NCBI GenBank assembly: GCA_028564705.1
Contig: JAPXFQ010001019.1
Span: 434,001 to 498,000 of the forward strand
Length of the DNA: 64,000 nt
Source: Apricaphanius iberus
Taxonomy: Eukaryota; Chordata; Actinopteri; Cyprinodontiformes; Aphaniidae
Reading direction: 5' to 3'
Below, in pieces: positions 45,307 to 58,060 of this stretch; position 1 is the stretch's first letter; each line of letters begins with the position of its first letter. The position numbers and the translations under genes are program-made. The notes under the pieces were generated by a model. That model was not told the origin of the DNA. It did no database searches and was given only the letters and a program-made list of their open reading frames with translations.

Positions 45307-46380
45307 GAGTACAAATGTGCAAGTGGGGTTTGAGTTTTCTAAGCAGCAACTTTCGTCCGTTTGAGCTGTTTGACGCCTGGCAGCCAAGTTTGGTCTGAAC
45401 TAGTCTACCTCCAGCTCATCCTACCAGTGTGCTCTAATCTTTGCCATTGTTGTATTTTTAAAGGAGGCTATACAGTTGCTAATTCTTGAAATCATTCTTT
45501 TAGACTTAAATTTGGAAATTAACAGATCATCTCTACCAGTAATTGGTATGACCTCCGTGATACCGCGTCAGCAGCATGTTCCAGCAGCAGCACGTCATAC
45601 TGATACTGATAGCCACCACTGTAGTCAATACAACCTTTTCCATCGGAGGCGAGAGCATCACGAGTTGTCCCCCTCACAGGAGCGTCATGTCGCAGCACAA
45701 AATATGCGTGGCAGGCCTATTTTGTACATGCTACGCCTCTGAAACGTGTAAAAAAAAAAAAAGGTCACTACCTGTGCGGCCTGGTAAGAAGCGGGTACCT
45801 CGCTGGAGGGTCTCATTTGTGTTTCATCAATGACGATGACCAGCTGATCATTGAAGTGGAGAAGCACTGTATCCTGTATGACCCCGGTCACACAGGATAC
45901 CTGGTAGGGATAAAACATGGAGTGAGTTATCTGCTGTTATGGGGCAAGATGGTGAGTTTATGCTATTTATGAACGTGAAATCCCCCGTACGTACCTCACA
46001 CGCCCCCGGTGGAAAGGGCCAAGCAGCACAATACGCGAGTGAAACGTGCTGCTCCTGTAACATGCCTCTGATGTGTCCAGTGGAAAGTGTTGTTCAGTGG
46101 AATGTTGAAAGAAGTGGCAAACTTGAAAGTATCTAAATAAACTGGACCGAGGGAGGCCAAATTTGTGCGACAAGTTTTGAAAGCTTACAAGAACACTGTG
46201 TATGTACACATCAGTAAAGGTGTTGATACCTTGTCTCTGCCAAAGAGCAAATTCAGAGTATAAACTGGCGGGGGGAAAGAGGTGATTATTGTGTATAGGG
46301 CTGAAATGGAGAAGGTTTGTAATCCCAAAGCTGTTTCGAAATTGAGCCCATATTTTGAGGGTGTTTATAACTATAGGAGT
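45307..46380. other. Intron sequence with weak protein-like traces
   Basis: A frame at 45576-45833 starts with a hydrophobic MFQQQHVILILIATTVV. About 45800-45920 reads, in another frame, INDDDQLIIEVEKHCILYDP, which resembles the start of a MADF domain. Neither continues convincingly. These may be traces of an old Harbinger element; no call is made. Confidence 0.25.
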
Positions 46381-46383
46381 CTC

Positions 46384-48625
46384 TCAATCGGTACGGTTCG
46401 ACTCGGATCGACTCATCCCCAGTACCTTTTACTCTCCACTGGCAGAAGTCTCGCTGAGCCGCTCCGAGCTTCGCTGAGCCAATACTATTTTTAGTACCAC
46501 CTCAGCTGTGGTTCCATCCGTGCTGAACTGGTACTGAAAAGCGACGTCAGACAGCTGTTCGTCACTGATTGGCTGGAGGGCGGAGTCACATGAGAGTAAC
46601 TTGACAACAAACCAACTGCAATTTTGAAACCTTGCTTCAGCGAGTGGATGTGTTGTTTGCTGAAGAACAATGACAACGTTAAAAACCAGTGCTGTGATCC
46701 AAATGGAGTTTCAGCATTTCTGAGCTTGTTGGCTGAAGAGAAGATTTAGTGTCAGCTGGATGGAGCTGCTCGCTGTGAGTGGGTTATCAAGGAGGAGTCG
46801 GAGCTGATTGGAGTTCAGAGCCGATGTCTCTCACCTGCATTCCGAAGCAGAGAAACGGAGAACGCCGAAGTCCTGAACTCGCTGTCTCATACTCTCTGTA
46901 AAAAGCAAATTTCATGCCGCTTGTATATTTTATTCACAATATTAACCTATTCAGCTGCATATTATCTTCAGTATGACAGTTTTTTTATTATCAGTTATCC
47001 AAATTAGTTTTGATGCTGTTTTTGTAAATATGAATGACCTACTTAAGTTTTCTTCAGCACAGTCAGAAATATTTGTTTCTATTCCTTAATTTTAATTCTT
47101 ACTTTATCTTTTTATATGCACTGTAAGCATAGTAATTTAAAAATATATCTGCGATCAGTTGCAGCGGGATCATCAGGAGCAGGAACCCGGTTTCCGGAGG
47201 GTGGAAATTACACGATGCCTTCAATCTGCCTTCACTCAAACTTTCCTGGGATACTGCAGACTAAACCATGACCCACAGATATGAGCAACTGGACTTTTGT
47301 TTCTGAACTTTTTCTATACCTGTCCAAAAAAAATATATAAGTTATACGCTTGTATTTTCATTTGCAGTAAAACACATTGTAGTGGTGCCGTTTTAAAAAA
47401 ACTTAAAACATTTTCAAAGCACACAGCTTTATTACAAAACATACAGTTGTGGTTTGTAATTCAAAAAATTTTAGCATGTATGTATGGCAACTCCTTTCTT
47501 TAAGGGAACACAGAGGCGAAAAGCTGTTTCGCTCTTGCGCTGATGTAGTTTTATGCACATGTAGATGAATTTGTTCCCACATCCTGAAGTTTTGCAGCCT
47601 CTGAGCTTCGGTGAAACCCAGAACAACAACGTTCCATCACTGCAAGGCCCAGTTAAACGACCTAACAGACTTTCGGCTGCGACAACTTCATAGAGCAGTC
47701 ATCTGAAACACGTACACACAAAACACTTATTAATAAAGGCAACTTGTCAGCATAGGTTTTTACGCTGGGCTTTAGCGAATAAATAAATACCCAGAGCAGA
47801 TTTATAGCCCACCACACCAGGGTAGTATTTTCATCGGCTTACCCACACAAGCTGCGCCGGGTCCTGTCTGTAGCGTCATTCTCCTGCAGAGCTTCTTACA
47901 CTCCTTTGTACTACTCCACCGTGTTTTTCCTTGCAGCCTGTAGCTTTTCCGGGGTCTGTATTCTTCGATGAGTCTTTCTCTTCAACATGCGTCTACAGAA
48001 ATCCACAAACTGAGCCAAAAGCTCAGGATCACTAGTGAGGTCGCCATTGTTATTCTTTTTCTCCGAGCATTTGTTTACTTCCCGCTACGAACTCTCCGGC
48101 CGCCCACCATATGACGCACCCGCTCACTTCAGACTAGAGCTGTGTTGAAATAATCGAAAAATCTAAACGAATCGATTCACAAGTTAAAAAATCGATTGTA
48201 TTTTTTAAAATTGTTTTCCCTTTTTAAAACTGAAGTACGAAGGAAAAGTCCCGTCGGCCATTTTAAGTTTTCTGTCTGAAAGGGTTAATACAGTTTTCCA
48301 TGGTGAACTGTTACTTATCCAGTGTTTAGTCATTAAATATTAGGCATATAATTAAAATAACAGCTTAAAAAATATTTCATCAGCACTGACCCATATCAAC
48401 ATTGAGCTGGATCAGATTGAATCGGATCAAATTGGATCAGATCGAGATAATCGATGCTAACTTTTGTGTAATTCTTGAAATTTGAATCGATACCCAGCCC
48501 TACTTCAGACGCTCTGGTTTGTTACAACTGTGAAGCAATACTTAACAAGTCGAGCCGTGTCGAGTCGCATTATCGATAGTAACGGTACAGTACGGCACGA
48601 CAAAAGGTACTAGTGGAGAGACGAC
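46384..48625. mobile_element. Old DNA element with GTACCTTTT / CTCTCCACT termini
   Basis: The left part contains CGGTACGGTTCGACTCGG and AGTACCTTTTACTCTCCACT. The right end contains, inverted, GTCTCTCCACTAGTACCTTT and GTGCCGTACTGTACCG. The interior has no conserved frame. A younger hAT MITE (48135-48502) has inserted near the right end. The exact boundaries and the class are uncertain. Confidence 0.4.
48135..48502. mobile_element. hAT-type MITE (TAGGGCTGGGTATCGATTC family), 368 bp
   Basis: Starts TAGAGCTGTGTTGAAATAAT and ends GAATCGATACCCAGCCCTA. Exact CTTCAGAC duplications flank it (48127-48134 and 48503-48510). An internal GGATCAGATTGAATCGGATC direct-repeat run lies near 48410-48450. Confidence 0.85.
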
Positions 48626-48642
48626 TTAAGAAAGTTAAAAGT

Positions 48643-50349
48643 TGTTGAGATGATACAGAAAGAAAATTAATTCTAATCTGATCTGAAATTAATTAATTAA
48701 TCTTGGATTCATCTGTGCTGTTTGCTGTTTTGAACATCATTCCTTGCTGTTGATTAATGCTGATCTGAGATGCTAATGGTTGAATCACGTTTCCAACAAC
48801 ATTGGTGTGCTATTTAGCCTAGCTTGGTTCCAATTAGCTCAACCCAGAAGCTAACTACCTTAGCTCTGTGCTATAGATATAACACTGAGCCAACGCCCTG
48901 CTAAAAGATAGCTTTGGCCTGACAGCTAAATTAATCAATCTGCATTTGAATTTTTCACTCTTCTACAATTCAAATTGTTCAATTCTTTCCAACCTGCAAT
49001 AATCTAAAGTCCACTTTCTGTGTGCTGTTTAGAACACAGCACCACAACAATTCAAAATTACCATTGAAAATAAGTCTATAATTAATATATAATCATCAAA
49101 CTATCAATAGCTAAATCATAAACCTAAAAAGTTTTTTCGTACTTCTCTCGTGATTTCCATTTTGATAAATTTGATGTTCAAAACATTATATTAACAAATT
49201 TAGAACCAAATACTGATACATTTATTCAACCACCTATCAATAATCAAATCATAAATCTTTTAATACATTTATTACTCATTTTGTGATTTCCCCTTTGATA
49301 AACTTAATGTTCAACACTTTGTTTTAACCAACTTGGAACCCTACATCTGATGATAAATTTATTCAATCTTTTCCAAACAAAACTTGCAAACAATCAACTT
49401 AAAGGCCCCTTATTAGATGTGGTAAATCAAAGCAGTCCACAGCTGCACACTGAATTAAATTCACCATAGTAGCAGACACAGAGATAAGATAATTTCTCAG
49501 TCATCATTTAATCCTGCCTCCTCACTACAAAATTGTCCAAGCTTAAGTTGTTTGTTCAAGGAACATTTTTGTTTAGCCTGGTAACAACCTGCAATTATTT
49601 CTCCACTGTTGTAACAGCAATTGTGAAATAATTAAGCTAAACCTAACATAAATAATTCAGCTTACACATTGATTTTTAGACTTCGCAGCCAGTTCACCTG
49701 CAGCTAATCAGCCATTTCCCGCAGATAATCGCATATTTGTTTGTCTTGTCTGTGTATTCTTTTTACACAATCTAAACTGACTCACAATCTAACCAAGTTA
49801 GAGCGTTTACCCTCGCTAAGATCACTGTCTAAAAGACGGCAGTTATAATCTTAGCAATCTTTAGTTCCTTTCGAACACGGAAAGGTTCCAACTAAACCTT
49901 GAGAGTTGATTGTCCTCTCCAAGGAATAACTCAGCACGTTAAACTATCGTGAAGCTTCAGCAATAGAGTCTGATCAACTCTGCCTGAATTTCACTTGACC
50001 TAAAAATTATCTACTGTGAACCAGTAGTTTTAAACCGGTTCATCAAATTTCTTGGCCAAGATAACACTTAAGGCTATATAACTAGCATTAGTGTTGTAAG
50101 CCACGATTCGTTCGTGCAACTTCAGGACTGTAAAGACAGCCCTGTAAGTCACAAACTGACTGTTTGTGCATTTTGAAGTGATACTGTAGTGAAATCACTT
50201 TTAACACGTGTCTTGTTAATCTAATTGTCTGTTGTAATTGCTAGCATTGTTGTTGTTTAGTGTTTGTACATCCCTAAACCCTTTTTGTGCTGCATCTCTG
50301 AGGAGATGGACTGTTCCAATCCAGAATCTGGAGCTCAGGCTTATTCAGC
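48643..50349. other. Leader-like A/T-rich stretch upstream of gag remnant
   Basis: No open frame. It starts TGTTGAGATGATACAG, which could be an LTR start, but I could not find a second copy downstream, so no 5' LTR is called. May be the long untranslated leader of the retroelement that follows. Confidence 0.3.
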
Positions 50350-52160
50350 TGAGGCCAGTTGCAGGAACTGCTCGGGGACCTGCTTCATTTAAATTCGCAT
50401 CAGCGATCAGAGGTAGACCAGCATGACACTCAGTCATGTGACCGGCAGATTCAAAGCCTGACAGAGTTCATGCTGGATCCACAAGGCGAGCAGAGAACCA
50501 CTTCCAGCCTGCTAGGTGAACTAGCCATGCTGCTCCAGAGATGTCTGCAATTGGAGACACAGAAAGCAGCCCAGCTGGAAAATGAGCTTAACTCAGTGAA
50601 AGCTGAACTCTCTGAAGCCCAAGCAGAAGCAGACCAGCAATCTGAAGAGACTACTGAACCCCTAGAACAGTTTCAGAGCAGAATGTAATTATTACATCCC
50701 AGTGGCCAAGTGGGGACGCCTCTTCCCCAGCTGACACACAGCAGGTGTCAGCACCAGCCAATTTAAAAAAAAGACCTGACCCAAACCAATCCAGCATCCC
50801 ACCAGGTGAGACAGCTGTAAACCCTAAGCTCGCCTTTGTACCTGACACACAGGTTGGCGTCAACTCATCCCTCCATCCTCCTCCACGGGAACACGGGGCT
50901 GCCAGGTTGACTATGCCAGCTGTCCCAGCAGCAAGTAGTGAACCACAGGCAGGAGGTGAGGGGGGTCAGCTCCTCCCAGATCCAAGGCGTGCTTACGCCT
51001 CAGCTTTTGGTAGGGGGGGGGCAGCTCACCTCGGACCCGAGTAATGCACATATCTCAGCTTTTGGTAGGGGAGGGGGGCGGAATATTTCAGCTTCCCTAG
51101 CCCTAATCCAACGGGCCAAGATTTGAGGATCCACGACCCAAGTCCCCTTGGACGCTTTTATAACCCACCAGGAGGGTTAAAACAGCAGCTATCAAGTCCT
51201 TTTGGACGCTTGAACTATCCATCGGACAGTTTAAATCAGGGTGGCTACCCATACAGTGGCCCACAGACAGACCCCCACCAACAGGCTAATTATCTGGGGC
51301 AGGATCAACCGTATAGACAGATACCATCAAATCTGCCCCCATACGATGATGAACGTGCTCATGCTTGGTCTGAGACGGACGAAACAGAGCCGTTTCATGA
51401 GTATGGGATCAGGACACGTCAGCTAGAGTCACTAGCTAAAGACATAGAGAAGTTTGACCCAGATGATAAAAACTCAAACATCGATGATTACCTGGGGGAA
51501 GTAGAAAGATGCCTTCTGGATCTTCCCAATCCCTCCACACATGAGAAATTGAAATTGATTTGGAAGACTACGTCAAGAGTAGTCCATAATCACATGGAAT
51601 CCCTTCTTCCAGCAACCAGAGATGACTACGCTAAACTTTGTGAAGCACTCAAACAGGAGTACTCCGTATATGCTGACCCAGCGTCGGCGACACTGGGTGC
51701 CTTCTCGGTGAACCAAAAGAAAAATGAGCCACCTAGAGATTTTTATAGGAGTCTCCGCGCAGCGTACGTCCAAGGTCGGACTGCTCCAGGCCTGGAAGAA
51801 GACCCCACCTTTAAGTCATTGTTTCTTCATAACTTGTATGAAACCATACGCTTTGACGTTACTATGCATTGCAGGATGAAGAAGTTAAAGATGGAGGAGA
51901 CCAGGAAGTTCGCTCAGCTAGCATGGGAAACCAGAAACAGGTCCAGGCAGCCAGATAACGAACCCAGAGTCCTACAGATAGAGGCTAGGAAGGATGGCAG
52001 TTTTGACCTGGAAGGTGGGGAAACTCCTCCCACCAGAACAAATGCTGCTATCAAACCACAGAAGTCGACCCGATCAACACAACAGAACCAAGGGGGCGGA
52101 GGTTGGCAGAACCTAAGGCCTCGAAAACCGGACTACACCTGCTCCTCCAAAAGGAAGTGA
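50350..52160 (+). pseudogene. LTR retroelement gag-like gene, frameshifted
   Basis: Three consecutive frames make up one gag-like gene. 50359-50688 is a Leu/Gln-rich coiled coil. 50745-51044 is Pro-rich. 51123-52160 (about 345 codons) has a Pro/Gly-rich start, then a helical capsid-like region from about residue 95 to 260, including a NEPPRDFYRSLRAAYVQG segment at the place of a major-homology-type motif, and a basic Arg-rich tail. Breaks lie near 50690 and 51045. No CCHC knuckle is seen before the TGA at 52158. Codon structure is well kept in the last part. Whether it is an endogenous retrovirus or another LTR element I cannot say. It structures the particle core in such elements; here it is non-functional. 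Confidence 0.6.
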
Positions 52161-53789
52161 GGAGCAACCCCGTCAGCATTGACTAGGCAGACATCCGGCT
52201 CCTGACACCAAGATCAATCTGGTCGGCCGAGGAGCCACACCCACAGTTCACCTAGGGCCCCTCAGGACCCCACAGATAACACATACCAGACAGTTTTCAC
52301 AAATCCAAAACCTAGTTTTATAGCTAAGATCAACAATCAGTTTAAAATAGCTAATGTGTTGAAAACAGCAGCCAATAAAATATAACTTTTACCCAAATTT
52401 CAGCCTATTTCCATAAGGAAAGATTCTCAGCATTGTTCAATCACCGATCATCGCATGGTTGATTCTCAGACAATCGCACATACTCCAGATTAATAACTCC
52501 CAACTTCTTCACCTCTGAACTGTTCAGAAAGGAGCCACTCCCACAAGACGAAGAGCCAGCCAAGTCCAAACCTTTCCCAATGGCAAGCCCGGTCAACTCC
52601 ACCTTTGATCTATATAGGAGACAGAGATGCTGGGAGGCCACACTCTGATACACACAAGTTTTTCGTCTACATCAGTCACAAAACTTATATTTCCCTTAAA
52701 GTATCTAAAAAATGTATTTATTCTTTATGTTGTCTCAGAGAATGTCTGGGAGTATTTTCAATAACGCATTTAGCCTCAGGGCCAATCAGCTTTAACAATT
52801 ATAAATCATTAAATCCAGAAGTTTAGCAGGTACTGAAAACAGAAAAAAATATGCATATGACTTACTAGTACCAGCTCTACTACATATTCCAAGAGGGTGA
52901 AGATCTTGCGTTGGATCAACAGTTGTAGACTCATAGTTATCAGTGTGTCATGAGGTGAAGACGGGTATGTTTTAAAAGAACAGAGGAGCTTTGATTATTC
53001 CTAATATTCTGTGTTAAATTATTTGACATAGTCTGAACACAATGCTAATTAGCTAGTTTAATAAAGTGTGTTATTTCTAAAAAAAACCACAAAAAAAACT
53101 CCCTGTTAAACCCAGCTTGTCTAACCATATCCTCAGTTAAAAAACTGTTGTGAGCTTAAAGGACAAATAAGATAAACCATACGTATTTTGCAGTCTTTGC
53201 AATGATAAAATAGCCTGCTGTAAAACAAATAATAACAAAAAATTAAGAGACTTTGTACAGAATCTCAGTGATATTTTAAATTATCTGTAGACAATCTTTT
53301 ATTAGGACGCATCCTAATTTATTTCTATTCAAAATGGTTAAGACACTCAAAGTGTTAAATAAAGTTCTAAAGTCCTCAAAATTCACCAGGCATACAACCT
53401 GGGTAGAAGATTCCAATCTATTAATCCAAATCGATTTGAAATTGATTTCTTACTGAACTCTAATCATTGGAAAACTAGATATAGATGCTCAAATGTATTC
53501 TAAATATGGAATGTTGGAAAAGAAACATCCATATCCAAATTTAAAGTCCATCATTCTTAGACTAACTAAATCCTAAAACTCTTATTCCTAATTTGATCCA
53601 TGCACCAAAACAGGAGTTGCACCCTTGATTAAAACGTGAATAATTGTCATTGTCGCCTAAGAATTAACGCTCCTCAACAAAATTGTCATGCCATTATTAC
53701 AATAAAGGATGGAGGAATGGACATAAAAAATAGAAAGGGCGGGAAATCGCTGGCTGGTTAGCATACAAATGTTGGATCTTTAATGTCAT
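52161..53789. other. Region expected to hold pol, but decayed or deleted
   Basis: Between the gag-like and env-like parts there is no protease, reverse transcriptase or integrase motif in any frame, only A/T-rich sequence with short frames. Pol appears deleted. Confidence 0.45.
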
Positions 53790-54296
53790 TCAAGCAGCAT
53801 GACACAATCACCAAAATTAAATTGCTGAACCAGACAATGTTGTAACTGTTCCACGGGGGGTAGTGTTGCAAATCGGCGACACCATCGTCCATCACCTGGG
53901 TACGGACAGACACGACGCAGAAATTGAAATAATGGATGCGTTTAACGCCTACAACTTTTTTATTATGCACAAATTGAGCAACATTTGCTAATAGAGGGGA
54001 CCAAATTGGTTAAATTTAATCTGACACCCGCAGCATTAACACTTACCCCTCTGTCTCGATTTCCAAAGAAAGACAATTGGCCAGAATCATACATTATGAC
54101 TTTTACCTTGATCGCGCTTGTAATCGGATGGGTCATCACTGGAGCGATGGCTTACACCGCTTACAAGCAAGTTACACAATTGCGTGCTAGACTCGACGCC
54201 ATGACTTTCATTACACCTCGGTTCACTGCTAATGAACACTGTAAAAAGACCATTACCAGTTTCAAAGAATGGAATGAACACACTCTTTGGAACTGA
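53790..54296 (+). pseudogene. Env transmembrane-subunit-like fragment
   Basis: Frame pieces at 53790-53990 and an open frame 53985-54296 encode the end of a membrane protein. A hydrophobic segment of about 22 residues near residues 36-58 of the second frame (TLIALVIGWVITGAMAYTAY) is followed by a short charged tail and a stop at 54294-54296. That stop lies immediately before a polypurine tract. Position and shape fit the C-terminus of a retroviral envelope; there is no sequence-level proof. Stops separate the pieces. Confidence 0.45.
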
Positions 54297-54304
54297 AGGG
54301 GGGA
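54295..54304 (+). promoter_or_regulatory. Polypurine tract
   Basis: GAAGGGGGGA directly precedes TGTTGG, the expected plus-strand primer site and LTR start. It supports the retroelement reading of the frame just upstream. Confidence 0.55.
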
Positions 54305-55265
54305 TGTTGGGGTCTGATACATGGCATAAATATTAATCAAATGGCCTAGAGATATGATGGCAGCATTCCAAATGGGCCAACGGCAGAGCCGTGCGCACTT
54401 CTCCCCTCCCAGCTGGGCGCTGGAATAATCTGTTGTGCTGGTTGGTCAGAAGCGCCGATCCATCAAACTCACTGCAGTTCTCTGCGGCGTGAATGGAGAC
54501 TGCACCGATGGGAGGGACGAAAGGTGCCGACCCGGTGGGTTTAAATCTCAAGAACTGCCATCCCCTCTTCCACTTCCAAACTCGCCTGATGGTGTTGGCA
54601 GCTCTTAGAACTTTAAGGGGAGACTCCTTTTCCTAACACGTGTTCTGGATTTTGTCCTTGCTCCCTGCAACCAAGTTTTCCAAATAGTTTGGCTGGCCCC
54701 AAACTACCCTTTTTTGATCTGCTGAACTCCCCTCTTTCTGTTTTTATTCTCCGCGGGGCTGACGAGCCAAGCATCTCGCTTCCCGACTTTTTCTTCCACA
54801 CCTGGAAGCTTCTTCTTTAAAGTAAGACTGTTTAAATTTACTCTCAACCTGGGTGGATAAATTAGGACGTTTTTCTTTATAATTATATGCATGCATAACC
54901 ATTGATGTGATGAGCTGCAGCTATCTCGAGCGCTCTGAGATTCCTCCGTGCCGTGTTTTGCTTACTGGTAAATTTGTGAGTTTTTGTATTTCGGTTGTGT
55001 GTTTCCTGTATGTTTTGTCTTTTATTAGTGAGCAGAATTGTTAGTCTGTAGAAGTTTTGGTTCTTCTCCGGTAGTTTACAGTGAAGTGTCCTCGGAGTGC
55101 CTGCCAGGAACACACGCAAAGGACATTTTGAAACCCATTTTCTTCCATTTCCCAACCAGAGCCGGTATTAGCAGAAGCTAACCCACTCATAAGACCCACA
55201 AGGTTTCTTTGTTAGGAAGGAACCGCAGGCCTCTTGCTCCAAGTCATAAAACGGGGTCCTAAAAC
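54305..55265 (+). repeat. Probable 3' LTR
   Basis: Begins TGTTGGGGTCTGATAC right after the polypurine tract. The 3' edge is uncertain; CCTAAAACA near 55257-55265 would fit the usual CA end. No matching 5' LTR is visible, so the element is not bounded on the left. Confidence 0.4.
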
Positions 55266-55512
55266 ATCTCCCCTGTCCTTACCAAACGAGCTGCGCGTTC
55301 GCGTCATACACCGCCTCCTCGTGTACACGCGAGGGGCTGCGTACGACGTCGGTAGGAGGCGACCAGTGACGGCCCTATAGGACGTCATTGCTGGTCGCCA
55401 TATTGCTCAGGCAATCAATTAATTAATTACTTTTAATTGAAAAATCCACAACACTGTGTAAGTTTGGCAACAGTACTAAAAAGAAACCTAGGATTGTTTT
55501 TATTTACCTGCA

Positions 55513-55760
55513 TTAATGACAAGAAATATGCTTTTCTAGCTTTTTGAAGTGTTTATAAGGTAGTAGACTATTTTTCCAGGTTAGAAAGGAATCATTTAAG
55601 TGTGTAGAGTGCCATTTTCTCTCCAGTTTCCTAGTATTCTGCTTTAAATTACGCAACTCCGCACTAAACCAGGGAGCCAACCTCCTATGGCTGATTACCT
55701 TCTTTTTTAAGGAGGCTACACTGTCTAGTGCCAAACGCAGTGAGGAAGTAAACTTCGAGG
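55513..55760 (-). pseudogene. LINE ORF2 linker fragment (L2-like), antisense
   Basis: The - strand frame 55734-55513 reads KKKVISHRRLAPWFSAELRN, then LKQNTRKLERKWHSTHLND, then SFLTWKNSLLPYKHFKKLEK. This is the conserved segment between endonuclease and RT in fish L2/CR1-type LINEs (LAPWFSxELRxLKxxxRKLER). A short fragment with no RT core. Confidence 0.65.
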
Positions 55761-55779
55761 TAGAGTTTTTGCCTCTAGC

Positions 55780-55893
55780 AAAATCGAGTAACTCGACGAA
55801 TCGCTGCAGCCCTAAAATAAATGATCAGATTAATCGAATTGATAAAGTGCTAGATTAATTGATTACAAAAAGAATCGATAGCTGCAGCCCTAT
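55780..55893. repeat. Remnant ends of TAGGGCTGCAG hAT repeat
   Basis: CGACGAATCGCTGCAGCCCTA (split by mutation) and ATCGATAGCTGCAGCCCTA lie about 90 bases apart in the same orientation. They look like two nested or partial right ends of a TAGGGCTGCAGC-type hAT MITE. Confidence 0.5.
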
Positions 55894-57198
55894 GATCGAG
55901 TCAGATCAAGCAGAAACGCAGCAACATCTCTACTACTTTAAATTCGTGTTGATTCAGTTGTTATTCTACTGCTGTTCTGTGCACTTTTTACGCTGAATAA
56001 GAATGCTACTTTCTGTTTGCGTGTGTCTGTAGTTGATTGCTTAAGAGAGCTGATTGTGTATGGAAATGGTCATAGAAGCAAGCAAATGTGAAACAAACAG
56101 TTGACCGTTTACAATGCAATTTTCGACAACTCACCGGGAACGCAAAAAATTTTTCCACACCGGTGATTTGAGAGTAACAGGAGTTTATTTAGCTCTGGTC
56201 CCGCTGCTTCTTTATTCATCTGCCCTAGCCATTGTTTTACTGTAGCTTAGCTACTAGCTGCTGTCTGCTAATGTGCTCGGCAGAGGTGTGCTGTTCACAG
56301 GGGATGCTCATATTGTGATACAGCTGTTAATAATTTTACCAGGTGTTGTTGTGAGTTGTAGGAGAACTGATGAGAGTTAATTGTTAGGGAAAATGCAATG
56401 CGCGGTTCCTAGTGATAAGGAAATAAATCTGTTATGATTTTGAGTAAATACACGGTTGCCTGTTAGTTGCTGCACTTAAGTCCAATTGGGACCATCCAAA
56501 GGTATGTAAACATGGGAGGAGGTGATCGCAATCCTCTTTTCAAATCAATTTAAATTTTATTTATAAAGCACTTTTCAAATACAGTTTATCAAAGTGCTTT
56601 ACAGATTTTAAAATGACCCCACAATCCCCCAACCCCCTTCAAAAACCAAAATAAAATCATCATCGCAACTACACCCCCCTCCCAACCCATCAGCCATACA
56701 CACACACACTTAAAACCTACAAAAAGAACGGGCTCAGCACAGATGATTTCAGTGCGCAAGGTCGTGGCGTAATTTTGAACGATTTTGATTAAAAAAATCG
56801 AGATTGTGACACCACTAGTATTTAGTAATTAATGTTCAGACCCATTTCTGGTTGCCTCTCTGTGCGTACTCATATCTGAATGTCGTGTAGATAGCTTCTC
56901 GCTGACATCTGTTTAGGCACTTTAATACATTTCTATCAAAACATTACATGCTTAACATGACCGATTGGAGTCTTTTTATTCTGTAATATGACCTAATATC
57001 CTAGATGTACTTAATAAGAATGTAACTAATTAATTTAATACCAATTACATAGAAATATTCCCATAAAACTATATAGAGGGATTATTTGTCTATCAACACA
57101 GCAGCTGTGCACACAACCTAGCTGAAGAAAGACATTCTGGCACTTTAAATTAGCTCCAGTTCCCATTGCTGTTACTGCAACTTCAAGATAATTAAGCC
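55894..57198. other. Intron sequence, no gene
   Basis: A degenerate repeat (TTTATTTATAAAGCACTTTTC ... AAAGTGCTTTACAG) sits at 56550-56605, similar to the 3' region of fish LINEs. Nothing else recognised. Confidence 0.4.
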
Positions 57199-57536
57199 AT
57201 ATCACACGAGAGGGAGTGCTGTTGTGTCTAATATCAGCACTGGTGTGATTCGGTTGTAGATAATCACACCATTGCTGATATTCCAAACAGCATGACCTCG
57301 AGTGTGAACTCTGTTTATATTTGAAATATTTGTGTATAGGAAATGTTTGTGTTGCCTGGCAACAGCCTTTTTATGCTATCCAGTTGGAAGTATTTGTGTT
57401 GGCGGAGCTAAATGAATGATTAAACAAACAATCAAATCATAATCTACTGTTGCTATTATCAAGGGCACTCGGCTTGTGGCCTCGAATCACACCAGTGCTT
57501 ATATTCGGCACAACAGCACTCCCTCTCGTGTGATAT
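57199..57536. mobile_element. Foldback MITE, 338 bp
   Basis: ATATCACACGAGAGGGAGTG at the left matches the inverse CACTCCCTCTCGTGTGATAT at the right exactly. Similarity continues for about 55 bases (GCTGTTGTG and GCACTGGTGTGATTCG). No clear target duplication. Unrelated to the other MITEs in the window. Confidence 0.8.
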
Positions 57537-57712
57537 TGCATAAATATTGGTAAGCAGTGTTAGATTGTTTGTTAGCCAAGGCTTACCTGATATGTGATCA
57601 TTGCAGATTATTGTTTTTACATTTTACATCTTTTTTTTTCATACCAAGTACACAAGGAAGATAAATACTGACATTTTAGGGTTTGTCTTTACATTAGATA
57701 TTGCAAGTTTAA

Positions 57713-58060
57713 GTTTTAGAGACTATGTATAGGAGTCTGATTGAGAGTGTGCTGACATTTGATATGAGCACTTTGTTTGGGAACCTAGGGGTTAAGAACA
57801 GAAACAAACTATCCAGAATTGTTAAGATAGGTGGTAGAATTGTTGGTAAAGGCGAGAGACAGTTGGCAGAGATGTATATTACACACATGAAACGCCTTGG
57901 CCCGGCTCACTGTGACTGACCCAGTAGATCGTCTGTTTACAGAATTCAGGAAATTGCCCTCAGGAAGTAGGTACATGGCTGCAATAGCAGCTAAAAACAT
58001 TTGCAAAAAGTCATTCATACCAAGTGCATATCACTACTCAGTTCACAATAGTCCAGGCAA
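57713..58060 (+). pseudogene. Non-LTR retrotransposon C-terminal fragment
   Basis: 57725-57919 reads MYRSLIESVLTFDMSTLFGN, LGVKNRNKLSRIVKIGGRIV and ERQLAEMY. After a shift, 57897-58060 reads DPVDRLFTEFRKLPSGSRYM then KSFIPSAYHYS. The order FYRSxIESVLTF, NRNKLxRIV, PLFxxFxxLPSGRRY, KSFIPSAI is the conserved C-terminus of a fish LINE RT family. The exact clade is not decided. One frameshift near 57905. Confidence 0.65.

Noticed and set aside
48643..50150. 5' LTR of the retroelement, because it begins TGTTGAGATGATAC
   Set aside because: Beyond the first bases it does not match the LTR-like sequence at 54305, and no second copy was found.
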